This document shows positions 35,121 to 50,100 of a DNA stretch of 64,000 bases, piece after piece; within the stretch, counting starts at the first letter, position 1, and each line of letters begins with the position of its first letter. The notes beneath the pieces are model-generated. The model saw only the letters and a program-made list of their open reading frames with translations. It was not told where the DNA came from and searched no databases. The DNA comes from Sinonovacula constricta (taxonomy: Eukaryota; Mollusca; Bivalvia; Cardiida; Solecurtidae). The DNA is taken from positions 2,847,660 through 2,911,659 of the forward strand of contig CM017567.1 of the NCBI GenBank assembly GCA_007844125.1, given 5' to 3'. The position numbers and the translations under genes were made by a program.

Positions 35121-35448
35121 AATTTATTCATGCTTTTTTAAACTCTATATTACCTACCTTTTTGAGTACGTGACTACCACTTCAAACATCGCCTAAGGAG
35201 AGCAACTTGAAAGTATACCTTTGTGACATCATTTTTGCGATAAGCTAAACGTACTCTGTAATTAAAATCATATATCAAATGATGTTTTAAAATATAGATG
35301 ATATAATCTAAAAAATGTTGTAAAATGGAATGTTTACTAATTAGTGCTGAATTGAAGAAGAAAAAAACTCTATCTTTACTGATGATTTACATTTTGCCTA
35401 AACAATAACGAATTTAATCATGGTAATGGATCTGATTAGAAAACGTCA

Positions 35449-35454
35449 ATAAAA
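35449..35454 (+). terminator. Poly(A) signal of the chitin-binding-like receptor
   Basis: AATAAA lies 329 bp after the stop codon and is followed by GTTTTGTTTCTTTG, a typical T/TG-rich downstream element. Confidence 0.6.
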
Positions 35455-37928
35455 GTTTTGTTTCTTTGCCCTTTTACTTTTAGCTTTATTGTATGTTTCT
35501 ACCTGCTCATAATGAATAGAAACTGGTCGGAAACTAGTCGATCAGAAACTTTTTGCCAGGATGCTCAGGTAATTTAATTGCTATATTCTCCATTTGCAGC
35601 AAGTAGCTGTCTTTTTCGATTGAGGATGGGACAAAAGATACAATAGTTGTTTCTACATGTGTGCTTTATTTCAGGAACTTCTTCATAATATATACTTCTA
35701 TATGCTGGTCGTTTATAAGATAGCTATGAGGCTTGACTTGAACATTTTCAGTAAAGAAGAACTATATTAATTTTTAATATTAACCATGCTAGGGGAATCT
35801 TTATTTTCAAGATATTCTTAACCTTTGCAAAATAAATTGCGAGTGATAGGCCTGCAGGAAGTTAAACAGATCTATCCGTCGACACAGATTTAATTCCTTT
35901 ACTTCCTCAAATATTATATTGTGGAAAAGTTCCAGCCAGAAGAAGTATATGAGACACCTACTGATTGCTTCTTTACACCCTGCCGATACAGTTATGCATA
36001 AACATCTGAATATATTTTATAATACGGTAATATGGAAAATAAAGGAAAATGAAAAACAGTCAGTAACCGTCACCAATATTTATTCACAAGCAGAAGCAGC
36101 TAGAATATTTATTAAAATAATAGTATTTTGATACAGAAGAAAATAACATAACATTAACGGACAAAAACATAAATAATAGGTAATCAGATGGACAAATATA
36201 CCATTTCACATACTAATGTAGAATTATGTGTGAGCGTTAATGACCTAATAACATCCAAATAAGTGTTATATGTCTTTTTTCTTTCACTTTACGTGTTTGT
36301 ACTTTTAACTTCTTGCATGTCAAAGAAAAAAACCAACACTTTTAGTTAATAAAAAAGGCTGGCATTGTCAGTTAAGAAGGCAAAACAAAACACATTACAC
36401 ACTCATACAATAGTGTCCATAATCAAATGAAATGAGAGATATTTAAAGCAATGTTTCAAGGCATATTTCATAAGGTTTAAGTACTCGGGAAATCCGGATG
36501 TTAGTTCTGACGATGTACGCTTAAGGGTCGTTTTTCTATAGTACGCACATGCTTAGTTCAAATAACTGGTGCAGAATGATAAAAATGTATATTTGCTGAC
36601 TGTATATAAAAGCGTCCAAAGAAAATAGGCCTTGAAGAACTCATTTTAAAAGGTTAAACACATGTTTTCTTTTTCTTGATGAAAATAATCTTAGGCAAAA
36701 AAATAAATAAATATCAAAATGATTTTTATCAACACAAAGTCAAGTTTGTAAAATACACCATTGTTTTCATCCATCGTATAGGCACATTTTCGTGATCATT
36801 AAATTTAAGTTCTTGTTGAACTTCAGTTATTTTGTTTATTATATATATATATATAACATCTATACACATTGCCTCTTTACAAGAAGCAAATGCAAGAAAC
36901 ATTATCTAAGAAATAACCTTACTATTAACATATAAGTAGCAGTATATTTAACAATGACAATATATTGTGCTATTTTGTTCATAAATGCGCAACATATTTA
37001 TGATTGTCTGTTTGTGTGTCATCTTTAAAATAATAATACTGAAGAGCAGGAAAAAAATCGACATTGTCTGTGAATTATGAAACAAAAGTGAAAAAGTCAA
37101 AGCAGAACAGCGTTACAATGCAACATGTAATTAACAATGTGTATGCATTTAGCTGGACAAATTTACGATTAACCTTAATCAACTCTCTATAAATGTTGTT
37201 TTGTCTAATGTAATAACTGGTTGCATCTTCCGTAAAATATAAATGTGTTAGTCTGAAGAGTTACATGTTGTCTATCCAAATTTAAGTGCAAACTAATATT
37301 AAATTATATATAATACTGTCAACAACCCGACAGAGCTTTTCACCAGTTCGGGTGGTCTGGTGGCAGTCGATATTTGTTTCTCGTCCACTTTCACCATTGT
37401 TTGTCCAGTTCTAAAATGCATATTTGATGTCACGTTTGCTCATCGCCGAAAATACATATACATATTAAAAACATGATGAGATAGTAACGAGTTATATAGA
37501 TACGTGCTAATATAGGTGAATGTGTAAAATTATGAGCATACATATACGAGTACGGATTCGTCGTTTTTTTTAAAGATAATATAAGCAAAGAAGAAATTGT
37601 CTTTTCAAATTCGCCTGTCTTTATCAGTTTCTAATGAAGTTGTCTTCACGTAAAAGTATTTAACGCATTATAACATATAAAGTGTACTAGAAATCATTCA
37701 CTTTTCTGTTATAACGTTTCTTTCTTAGGACCTATCAAAAAAGCCATTTAGGTTGGTAAGGCAATTCACAAATGGTAAAAGCAAGTTCGTTCTAATTTAA
37801 CTGGACGATGGCTTAAATAAGTCTGTAAATGTGGTCAACAATATTGTGTATGTTGTCATAGTCGACATTTTGTTACATATAGTTTAAAATTGTGGTGCAT
37901 GGGTGTTGTCAGAACACTGAGCCATCAA
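35455..37928. other. Intergenic space between convergent genes
   Basis: It separates the 3' end of the chitin-binding-like receptor from the 3' end of the phosphatase. On the minus strand the first AATAAA after the phosphatase stop is at 36840-36835, giving a possible 1.1 kb 3' untranslated region. A short (TA)n tract lies at 36840-36855. No further gene is seen. Confidence 0.4.
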
Positions 37929-38138
37929 TTATATATCACTGGAGGTTCCGGCTACGTTAGTGTACTCTGCACTCTGAGACCTAAATGATATATTGCATGA
38001 GGAGGTTCCGGCTACGTTGGTGTACTCTGCACTCTGAGACGTTAATAGTATATCGCATGAGGCGGTTCCGGCTACGTTGGTGTACTCTGCACTCTGACTG
38101 CTGAAAGCGATACACTCATGACAAAAGATGTACTGGTC
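37929..38138 (-). CDS. Phosphatase last exon with triple AEYTNV tail
   Basis: Acceptor CTTTTCTAG, phase 0; 69 residues and TAA. The first residues (DQYIFCHECIAF) finish D2 in place of the usual EQYxFLYD. The tail then has three perfect 20-residue periods holding SQSAEYTNVAGT, with Tyr1018, Tyr1038 and Tyr1058. At DNA level this is a 60-bp tandem repeat (near 37942, 38002, 38062 on the plus strand). YTNV fits the pY-x-N consensus of the GRB2 SH2 domain. Confidence 0.88.
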   Translation of the reverse strand, partial: DQYIFCHECIAFSSQSAEYTNVAGTASCDILLTSQSAEYTNVAGTSSCNISFRSQSAEYTNVAGTSSDI

Positions 38139-41100
38139 CTAGAAAAGAAATTAGATGATGCAGAATAAGTGAAACTTAAATAAAAAAAATTACCATAAAG
38201 CCAAATATTAATAAGGAAATACTGTTTTAGAAACTCGGTTTATTTTTTTATAGTAAGGTAATACTTATAATAGTTGTAGTAGTGATTTTTCGCTTAAATG
38301 TGGGTTATTTATATACACGTCTAGAGTAACATAACGTATGTAATGTTTTAGAATTTGATAACATCACATCATATACACTTTCACATACTACTATCAGTGT
38401 CCTGGCAGACATCATTAAGTTTTATTACTGCTGCGTGTTTTCTTGGCCATAACTTACTTACGTAAACCAAACGTAATTAGAGGAACATCCACAAATAATA
38501 CATTTTCTATTTACTCAAACAATTAAATCAACCTTAATATTCGTTAGATACAAATGACCATTTAAATCAAAAGCGGTTAGATTTAATATATATCCAAACT
38601 GTTTGTATTTATATAACCTTAATTAAGTTGACTTCCCAAAAGATGTGCATCACTTTCACTTCGACATCAGGTAGGGCTCAGAAATATCCAATAACATTAT
38701 AGACACGGTTTTATTTGTATCGATTTTTTTAATTTGCAAGGACATATAATAAGTTACTTTTTTCACTTTTCTTACAGAACACTTTGAAACTTATTTAGTT
38801 GTACTGGTTGTCCTAAGGAGTCCCTGATTTATTTGCTTATTATGTAAAAACAGTATAATGAACTTAATTAGAGTACATTTTTGTGATTTTCTGCCTGAAT
38901 GTTTGAAAATGACAAATGTAACAGACACACAAAATATGTTGCTGAACAAAAATAACTGATAGCGATTATTCCATTATAAGGTACATATCAAAGCAATACG
39001 ATCTGACCACTGTCTCTTTTGCCATAAACCTTCTATCCCTCACTTGCTGAACATAAATAACTGATAGCGACGAGTTACTAATACCATTATAAGAAACATA
39101 ACAAAATAAAACGATCTCACAACTTTCAGTATTGTCATAGACAATATATCCCTCACTTGCTCAAAATAATTATCTGAAAGCGACAAGTTACTAATACCAT
39201 TATAAGGAAAATAAGAAAGCAAAATGATCTCACCACTGTCGGTATAGCCATAGACCTTCTATCCCTCACTTGAGAGACCGTGTTGACTACGCTGACGGCC
39301 GGGTCGTTGATGACCTTCTCCATGAGGAGTGACACCGTGCAGAACAGACCGCTGCGTTCAGCACCCGTCCTATAGAAAAACAGCAAACAAAACAGAATGA
39401 AAAACAATAAAACTTCGAAAATATAGTGTATGTTGAATTATACCCCATTGGCTGTATACGACATTGACTCGTACACTAACTGGAGATTTTTTTCTTAAGA
39501 ATAATCTTACTTAAAACTACGTTGTCTATACATGTATTTTTTCAATATGTAAGTAAACGGATAAGGATTTATCAATAGGCATGTCACTTACAAGCAATGG
39601 ACGATGATGGGACCTGGTTCCCGTTCCTGGCCGGCTATTCTCTCCACCTCCCCGATGGTCTGTATCAGAGTCTCAGCGCTTAAAGGTACCTGGGCACCAG
39701 GGAGCCAACCAGTAAATTGAAACTGGTGTAATGTGGTTTCATCGGTGCCCTTCTGTAATGAAAAGTACCTTATAAGAGTGACTAGATATACACATACATA
39801 AATATTCACTTCAGTTAGAAACATTTATGTTATAAACTACAAGTGTTATTAAACGGTCATGTTATTATTATAACCCTGGTGCTTGCTTATGCTGTATTGC
39901 TTTTTCGAGTATATTGCACTTTTTTATTTGAATATTTAACGATTTCCTCAACTATTAAAGTAAACCATGCAAATGTTATGGAAGAACACAATTTATGTAT
40001 GTTTATTTCCATTGAGTTTAAATAATTGTTTCCCAACGACGATTGCAGGTACCAACCCCAGTTTTATTCTGAATGCTAAGTTTCCGCAGAATAAAGTAAG
40101 GTTTTGTTTCACAATTTGTACATCTGACAGTAAAGGATCCGATCTTTAGCTCCTGGTTGTTGCCCGGTACGTATAAACCGACGTCATGCTAAGAAAAGAA
40201 TAAGATAAAGGTCTCACAAAAGCATCTAGGTTTTTGGTGAAAAGCTATTTATCGGTGTGTCTATTAGTTTTCTCATGAACATTTATTTAGCCTAAATTTT
40301 TCAAACAGCATGTTACCATATATGCGTTCACTAGACAATGCATGGGCTTATTGAGCGGTTCGAATTCATCAATTTATTAACAATGTTGTTAAGTATGCTC
40401 AAAATGGGGATAAATTTTGCAAAGATTATATAGAGTTACAGTTATAATTATTGTAAATCAAAAATCGTTTCCTTAAGTAAATAGTACCTATTGCTAATGA
40501 ACAGCATGCCGTCTCAGTAATTTACCTTGTCGGTCACGTGTTGCGGATCCATAGATACAATAGTGTGTACATGCTCCTGAAACACGAGTCTGAGGAAATC
40601 CATCACGGTGGCCTGTAGCGGAGTCTGGGTAACTAGAAATTTCCGGCAGTCAACGTGGCCCTTGAATGAGAACACATTGAAATGCTATGTTTAATAACTT
40701 TATAAATTTATGAACACAGATTTTAAAATTTAAAAAAAAAGAAATACGTCGTTGTTAGATAAAGCAACAAACTATGAAACACGAACATTTTGATTCCAAT
40801 GTTTTAAAAGCTACATAAACAAGCTGTGTTGTTTACAGGAAGAAAAAAGAAACCACAAAACAAACATTTTATACAATAAAGTCTGCTTTTAATTATTGTA
40901 TCAACATTGGTAAATTTATCGCTGGTATATGCATCATACTTTGTCAAATTAATCTATAGATAGAAGCATTACAAACCAACCAGTCAAAAGACACCCGTTT
41001 GTAACAAGCCACAAATTTCAGTATTATTTAACGAGCCATTATACTTACATCCAGGTAAACAGCGTTGATGTAGTCGGTGTCCCCAGATTTCCCTTGATAC

Positions 41101-44100
41101 AACAGTAATGGTCTGTGCCTGACGCCTGCACATTATTAAATATTGAAAATTAAGGGGCATTTACTGTTTTTGCTGTGAACATTACGGAATGGTTTGTTCA
41201 ATTAAAAATGTCTGTGGTTCGAAAAACATTGTTAAACTAAGATTATACATTGCTTTAGATAAATATAAGTTATGTTTAAAGTTATTATAAGTATCATAAA
41301 ATTAATTATAGATCATTATAACAGTTATTTATTGATATCATGTAAATATTATCCACAACTTAAAAAACATTTATCAACGCTTTTTAGTAATATATATTAT
41401 ATTGGACCGGTTACTTTAAGTAAATGTGTTTATTGTTTAAAGCCTAGAACGCAAGGCATGTATAACTTTGTCCAAAAGTACCAGGAATATCTGCTCCCGG
41501 TCTGTTTTTGTGAGCATTCTTTCTCTTGTTAACGAATGTCATATCTTCTCCGCGAAGAACTAGAACTCGCTGTAGCATCTAAATGTGTGAAAAAAGCACA
41601 ACGCATATTAAATGGGTTTGGTATAACAATGCCTTGCGGGTAATAAAGCTAAAATGACTTTGACAAAAGTGACACTGACATGGTATGCTGCTACTCTTAG
41701 TGCATAGGCACAGTTAGACGAGTTTGGATTATTACTTTTGCATATACATTTGCTGTGTATGAAAATGCGACTTATGTTTAAGCCAATCATACAGAAAACA
41801 CCAATATGTAGAAAGTAATATATACCGAAGCACATATTTCCATTTTTTTTCTGAAAAAAAAAATCGATTTTAAATCAGGAGGGAGAAAAAGTGGAATTGT
41901 TTATTTTCACTCAGCAAAGCGAACAATTCTATACCTTCTATATGGTTAAATTTTTATCTGTATTTGTAAACAGAAAATCATCTGTGTTAGACACAATAGT
42001 ATAGCAATGAATATTAACTGAACACAACCATGTGTACCTTAAACTGGTGGGCCAGTCGACTCTTCCCGTCATCACTTAGGCAGGTAAGAAGCTCGCAGTT
42101 GGGTATAGGGCCTGTATCGACTGTCAGTGCATAGACAAGAGCATGGTGCAGGTAACGGTATTGCTCCTGGAATATAATACAATCAATATAATGTTTGCAT
42201 GAATAACATATATTACTGCTTCGATGCCACAACATTTTGGTAGAACAAATTTAAAGGTTTACGATGATGAATATCATGCCCACGTTAGGACAAAAGGGCC
42301 ACGACAATTTTAATAGAAAATAACGTCATTGTTTGTGATGTTTGTATAATCAACACGAAAGTTTGCGGTAAAAAAATCGGTCGCAGTATACATTTCCGAT
42401 GAATACAATTAGGTGTCACTAAAATTTGAGCTTCTTTATTCTTCTTCAGTTTGCACACATTATTTCGTTAAACAGAAAATATCTATTGTTGATGTCGGTC
42501 GCGAACAGGTGGCCTATAAACGTTGAATGCTTTCAATGCTCACAAAACTGACTAATGTTGTGTAATCGCTTTTGTCTCGATTTCTTTTATAATGCTTAAA
42601 CAGAGTTCACATCTGGGAGTAATGAAGGCATGATCTTAATTCAAGCAAACCTAATTTGTGTTTAGCAAATTCGAAACAGAGACACTCACATAAAAAGCGC
42701 ATATAAAAAGCGTCACCGGTAACAGTTACGATGCAACCGTAAGTGTTCTTTTTGGCAGGTTTATGCCTTTTGATTAAAATACTTTGCCAAAGTTGTCTCT
42801 TTTTCAATATTTTTTCTTTGTTTACTCTCATTTTTAATAAACATAATGCACGTACTTGTAATTAAGGGTTAATTGTCCACCATACCAAAATGGACTGTTG
42901 TTTTTGTCAACCGTTCTGTATATATTGGAAAGAGAGGAGGCATGTATTTGCCCACATGTGCAAATTTAACTACGGGTCTACGTACAGGAGAGTACTTTTT
43001 CCGGGTGTCATGGCATAAATATAGTCAATATTAGTAATTTGTGTGCCACATGTACAAGAATCGCGTCCATAAGGAGTCTACAAACTGTGCACAACCCGCA
43101 CTCAAACATAAATATGATTTAGTGCAGTGAATACGAATTAAAAACTGCAAAAAACTGTCGAAACGATAAAAATAGACAGGTTTTAAGTGAGTTGCAGAAT
43201 TAATAGATGGGATGATCAATCGAAATTAACGTGCAAACTGTAATGTAAAATATTAGTATTAAGTCTGCGCAAGGCCAATTGTCGCCAAGAGGGCGCAAAT
43301 ATAATTTCCAATTTTCGACCGACCTTGGGAATATTTCTTATTACGTTACATTTTAATGATATTGGGTAAAAACCCTTATAGACAGTAGATCGTATGTTGG
43401 CCAGGGTAACACTAAGATGTGTGATAGTGAATAGGTAAATAAGAAAAGGTCCTATCAAAATTTTCACAGCTATTTAAATTTTTATCTACCTGTAGACAAA
43501 GGCAAACAAGGTAAATGTAAATGTGACAAAAAACACAGAGACGAGACATAACACACAAAAAGAAAAACCATCAGTTACCGCCTTGGAACGGTCAGTCGGC
43601 AAAAGGGCCAAACTGGGGTGCTTAAACCTGGTTTGTGGAGCGCTCCAGCCTCGCACTTCCTGAAGGTTTTTCTATCAAACAAACAGTGTAAATAAAAATA
43701 TCCCGTCAAAGTGACACAACTAACAGTAAGCACCTGCATCGGGAGTTAAAACAGATATAGTGAACATATGTACATACAAAATAACTATTAATAAAACAAC
43801 ATATGTATAGTAGATAAAAGCCTCGGCAACCAAAATATTACAAATGAGAGAGTAGTTTAAAATAAAATAAAGCAGTACAAGCGCTGATATATTATAAGAA
43901 CCATATAATGACGTCATAAATGCCATGACGTCATATGCCAAAAGTGTCAAAAGTGAAATGTAAATAATACGGAAAAAATAGTAGAATTTTAGAAAATCAA
44001 CAAAATAAAACGTAGTATTGTTTAGAGTTAATACGTTTAAAAAAACATATCATAAACGCCGAGGATTTATCCGCAGTTGACATTATATATGATAAGACAA

Positions 44101-47100
44101 ACTACTTGTGCTAAGTTTAAATAATATTTTAAGCGTCAATAAAGCGAAACATTATAGAAGCTAAAATCATTTAGAAACTGAGAGAAAACTGTCAGATTTA
44201 CGCGCTTAAAACACTTCGTTTGTGCTTTCGCTTTAAATTCACTTTATAACCATCCGTTTACACATTCATGTGCACAATGTGTTAAAAATAGCCCCGGCAA
44301 GATGACAGCCAAACGCAAATCGATATATTGTGCTACAGTTTAAATGCGATTTGTTACTTTTTTACATGCTTGAATCTAGTACAAGATAACACTATAATTC
44401 TTCATAATTTGTTTCAATTACTGTGCCTTTCCTTTCTACCTTGTATAACATAATTACTATCTCAAATGGTTTTAAAGGAAACAAATGTGGTGGGATGTGG
44501 TATTTTTCCACATTGTGAAAACGGATTGTTCTTTTGGTGTACCTTGCCTTATGTATTAGAGGGATGGGAAACATTTGTCCACTTTGTCCACACGTATTCG
44601 TCCGGCGGAGTATTTGCTCTAACATAAAGACATATCTTGACTAGTCAGTATAAATTATCCGTAACGTATATAAATACATGTATTTAGACGCAAAGTCTTG
44701 CTGTATAAACCAACATAATATAATAGACATCATGTTGCAACAATGTTTGTGTTATCACACAAGGTCTATTGTCTATAAACAGTCTATAAATCAGGAAAAA
44801 ACACAGCAAGCTGTATAATATACCATTAATAATTGATGAAAACCATAAAATTGGACGCCCTTAAAGTGAGTTGCAAGATTTATATCAGAATAAAACAATT
44901 AAGCGATGTCTGTTTCGGGTACGGAGCCACATGAGACTGGCTGTCGCCAAAATACCGCGTTTATCTTTTCCAATCTTCAAATGATCTTGATCTTGAATTT
45001 GAGTCACTCTATTACAGGCTATGTAGCATTGTCACATTCCGGACCAGTAGAACGTGCGATTACGTCGGAGATAAAAAGGCAACTTCGAATGCCGATTTAA
45101 AATAAAGCATTCTAACTTCTCTTTAAATTGTGTGCTTTTCATGACATAAACAGGCGTATGTTCACTTCTTTTTAGTAAAAGACAATTATTATAGTTTACA
45201 TTTTTTAACAAGATAAATATGGCTAAAATCTTTGATGTTAAAAAACGTTGCATTCCGAATTCTATTGTGCCCACCGCTTGCTTTACCAGTATTGTGGTTT
45301 TACTTGTTGCACTGATATTCTTAGTTGCCAGGAAAGAGAAGACTCCAAGGACAGTGCAGAACATTTCTTAAATGTTCTCGTGAATACGCCCTTTTACCAT
45401 AAGCGGCCCTACCGATCTGATTATTTCGGTGTTGTTCGTTAGTTTCTGTATAGTCCAGAATTCACAAATGCTCTAAATTGCTTTTTTTTGTAAAAATAAC
45501 TTATCATAAAATGTAGATTGATGATTGAACGTTTGTTCAACTACTGGCAGCAACAAAAGAAGTACTGACTACTTATTGAGTTGTCGTCGACAGCGAACAT
45601 TACATATATTTGTTTTTGTATTGATTGTTATCGATAGTTTCACAGTTTAATGGGTTTTGTACTTACGTCCCAGACCGTTTCAGTGTCATACATTTTATTT
45701 AAAATAAAAACATAAATCGACAATATTATATCCATTCCGAAAGTTACTTGAATTAGTAGGTGACCATAATTGTAAGAGTATGACGTCAAAAACGTCGAAT
45801 TATGATGTTGCAACGTACGTTTTCGACGCTACGACGTATTTTTACATTTAGTGGTTTTGATAGAAATAGGTTAGTAATGAAGTTGTAACAATAATAACTC
45901 ATTTCAAATAAGGACAATATGTAATTAGGAAAGCCCAGCCACATTTTGATATTAAAATGTCAATGTCACAAAAAATGTTCGAATTGCCTTTTTTAGGGAC
46001 GCGCGCCATAGATATAATGCTAGTGGCGACACAACACTGAGATCAAATCGGTCCTGTTTAGGTTAGAATAATGTGTTTATCAAAGTTTTGAAACATATTA
46101 TAAATTAATCTTTTATATATTCATACTGAGTAGAAGCCGAACTTAGGTAGTAACTAAATAGGCTAATTCTCGTTGTAAATAGTCTTGCAAAGTACAACAG
46201 GATTCTTGATGCAATGTCATAAACTTTTACCATGGATCATTTCAGCAAATTAATAATGTTTTGTTGCCTACTTAAAGGGAGCCGTCTTTTGCATAACACA
46301 CGCTGACAATTGAAACAATAAAACTAACAAAACAAGGTCTTAATGACATCGATCTTCTGAAGATTGTAAATTGGGAAATTAGCTGCAAACTCTCTTATAG
46401 GGGAAATACATATTACAAATGTGAAGTCATGTAAACGTACAACATTCTGGACCATGTCGACTCTCTGTCCCCGAAGAGCGCTAACACAGCCGTAGACATC
46501 CACACTGGGCTCCCCTATGCTATCTGGTGGACCACTTGATTGTCCTTCGTGAATCAACAGGTCCAAAGCGATGTAGGTCCCCGTCCGACCGATACCAGCA
46601 CTGCCGAATATTATATTAATCACAGATAGAGTAAAGGAAGTATCTTCTATAAAATATGTTTATAGGACATTCTGCAACATTCCAACTTGTTTCTTGTTTT
46701 CTAAAATAATACAGTGTCAAGTTTTGACGTAACTTTGTACGTATAACGAGCATTGTTGTGACGCATTCATAGAGCATTGTGATTTGTTTCAGTTCAAAAG
46801 AAATTGTACGTCCAATTTAACGTACAAGAAGATGGAGTAAACTAATTATGATGCAAGACACAACTTTTAATCGACATACTATAAATCACATCAAACTTAA
46901 AATGCACAAATATAACTGATAATCATTTGATATATTTATTCGATACCTGCAGTGGACCACTACGGGCCCAATTCGCTTTGACGGGAGGGCCTGGACTTTA
47001 TGTCGGAAGTCCAGAAGGCTGACCAGATTATCCGGGACACTGCGATCGGGCCAGGCTGTATAGTGGGCCTGGTAAACGGTTCTCTGTTCGGAGTTCTGTC

Positions 47101-50100
47101 GGATACCAACTTGGATATGAACTCGTAACTATTCTTTCAAACTTTACACAAATTTTACACATATGTACTTTACTTTTATTGTGATGCATTGTATAAACTG
47201 CAATTGCTTACATAAGCATATTCATAAAACATCGTTCACCTTTATTACTTTTAATAATACGAAATCTTAATCAAGGAAAGGCATAAATACATAACTTGTA
47301 TGCATTGAAGTTTGTTTTTATCAAAATGAGGTTATATATACATTTGTTCACTTTGAATATACGTAGCACAATCTTTACTAAACTCTTAATATATTCATTA
47401 AAGCCAACGTATACGATACGAACGTATTTAAATTGTTGTAAGCATAACACGAGCAAGTTGAGGTAGGAGCTTCTTTGTCAGTGATTAAAACGATATACTA
47501 AAATAGCATAAACCGTCACGACTTTGTGTATATGAATATCAGTTAACTTCCTTGTTTGTAACTACAGTGTAATACCTCCATATGACACCTTACGAAACGC
47601 AATAATGGGGTATTCACACTGAATATAATGTAAATTGATCTGCCTGAATACAAATGTATAGTGTTTCACACGTCTAAATAGCCGAGTCGGATAAACGCAC
47701 TCAGCTGAACCTACCTGCAAGACTTCCTTGTTTGAAATATACCAATTTTGTTTGCACAAACTTGTCAATATTTAATTAATCTGCATAAGCTAAGTGATAT
47801 CTTTTAGGTTTGCTTCATTTTGTATTATGTCTTATTACAGTTTGTTATAACTTACAATTTTATATATGCTGTAATAATCATAGGGCTTTGTCATATTTTC
47901 TTATTCTTGAAACAATATTGACAGACTACTCACCCGAGATACTGAGAACCGCCTAATGGTGTACTCAGAGAAATTCTCCTCGGTGACAGTATGTACGCTC
48001 ACCCGACCGTAAGTCTCCGGTCTGCCTTGTGGCGGCCAGTAGCGCTCAAACTTCATTTTCTAAAATCACCATCAGATTTAATTTCTTACTTGGAAGTTTT
48101 TTTTTATGTTAACTGACTCTAACAGCATGATTTACAATATATGAGTGTATAAAAGGACAAAACATATTAACCATTTTCAGTAGGTCTGTTTATTGTAACA
48201 AAATAAGCAAGACGTCTAGCATAAATAATTAAAATCGCATTAACGTTAGAAACCTTTCCTCGAATTATTAACAATGACTGTAAAATTCAGCATAACACCT
48301 CCTCGATTAAATTATAAGATATGGTTAAAGCCATAATAGAAGGTTTATCGCACATTTTCCTCCTTGAGTTTGGTCAACACCACTATCTTGTCAACATTCT
48401 CCTGCCAAACCATTCTCCAGAATAGAGAGAATCCCTCAGAGTGAGCTACAGTTGGACCTGAAATGTCAGAAGTAGTTAAAGCTCGACGCATGTTCTTTAA
48501 AACGAGTTTGATCCTAGTCCATCCTTTTGCCGAATAATCATTCTAAGGAGATAACTTGTTAAGCAGTTTTTTGTGTAGTGTCTTATCTTGGTGTATTGTT
48601 TGCCGTTTTCAAATTAGATGTTCACGTTACCCATCAGTGTAGTGCTAGCTAAGATTTTTTTTTTATATTTACGCACTGGATCTGGTTATGGCTTTTTTGT
48701 TTATCTAGTAGTCGCAAACCATTAAAACAAATAACCATAAATACGAGTGGTCAAGACAATGCACACAAACTTCTAATGAATAAATATAATAAAATATAAT
48801 ATGTTATTAATATTGTTAATTCAAAACTGAATTAGTTAAGTGTATGCATCGTTTAATGATGATTGATAAATGTCAATATGTATTTATAACACTTAACATA
48901 CAATACATGGATGCTGGTTACAACTCCTTGGTGGTTTGCATTGTTTTCAATTAACGCTTTTAAAGTAGAAAACTTCCTTTTTATTTACGCAAGTAGCTGT
49001 TTTTGTATTATCTCGTATCAATATTTCTTGTACAGTAAACATGTGTGTTGTATCTAAGTCTTATTACAATTCTAAATAATGCTGACAATTTCGACAGACT
49101 GACACGTTTTTATTAATGTTCTTTTCCCATGTTACTGTAAGCATGCACCAGAAAGAAATTCTAACATGAGTACAATTTAAATGTTAAAGGAATCATTTTC
49201 TTTTACTGTGTTTTTACTATTCATTCAAAACTTGAAACGCCCAACACACCTGGCACGAGATCTTAAACTATTTTAGATAACGCATATATGTTGACAAAAA
49301 ACTTAAACAAACTAAATATAAATAATTCTTTACTGGTTAGACAAATAGTTAGACAAAATCATTTGCACAAAAGGGCCAATGCAATATATCGTACCTCTGG
49401 GATACACTGTTTGGAAAATACACACTAGCCACGTTCACCTACAGAAACTGTTTTAACCTGGAAATGGACCTACTAAAAGGCAGTTTAGTGAATAGTCTAC
49501 ACGTTTTATAATATATTTTTAAAATATATAATATTTAGCTTACCAAGAGCAGCTATATAAGCCATGTCTCCTCTAGGTGTCTGAAAGATATATAAATCAA
49601 ATTCAGTAATTAATCAAATTCATTATCATCTCAAAAGAAAAACAAGTCTCATTTTTTTAGGTTTGCATAAATGAAGGTTTATGTTAAACATACATTTTAT
49701 ATTTAAGCTAAAACATTGTCTTCAATTTGAAAGTTAATGTTAGAACCTGGCGAAATGCATATATATCTTCGAATTGATATTAAAATAAATGTTTATTTTT
49801 TCTTCAGTTGGTTTTCCTTCCTTTCCCATTTAAAACATATATGTCTATTACGTGTAATATCGATTACCGATATATAACTTGCGTTGATGTAATCACCGTC
49901 ACCTCCGTTTTTCAGTATGACACGTGTCGCATCATCTGAAGAAACAAAACTCACGATGACATAAACTGACAGAAATCCGTAAATTATGTCTTATGTTGCT
50001 TAATATTTGTTACAATAGCACGTAGTGCGTACATACAGATGCGTATGTTTCTCAATGTCTTGTGAAAGAATTATACTATTTACTTTTCACCATTTATTTT

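Noticed and set aside
46324..46440. Continuation of the D1 signature exon to 46324
   Set aside because: After VQNV the frame reads unlike any PTP domain, whereas splicing at GTACGT (46440) to 42166 restores the expected EQYRYLH.
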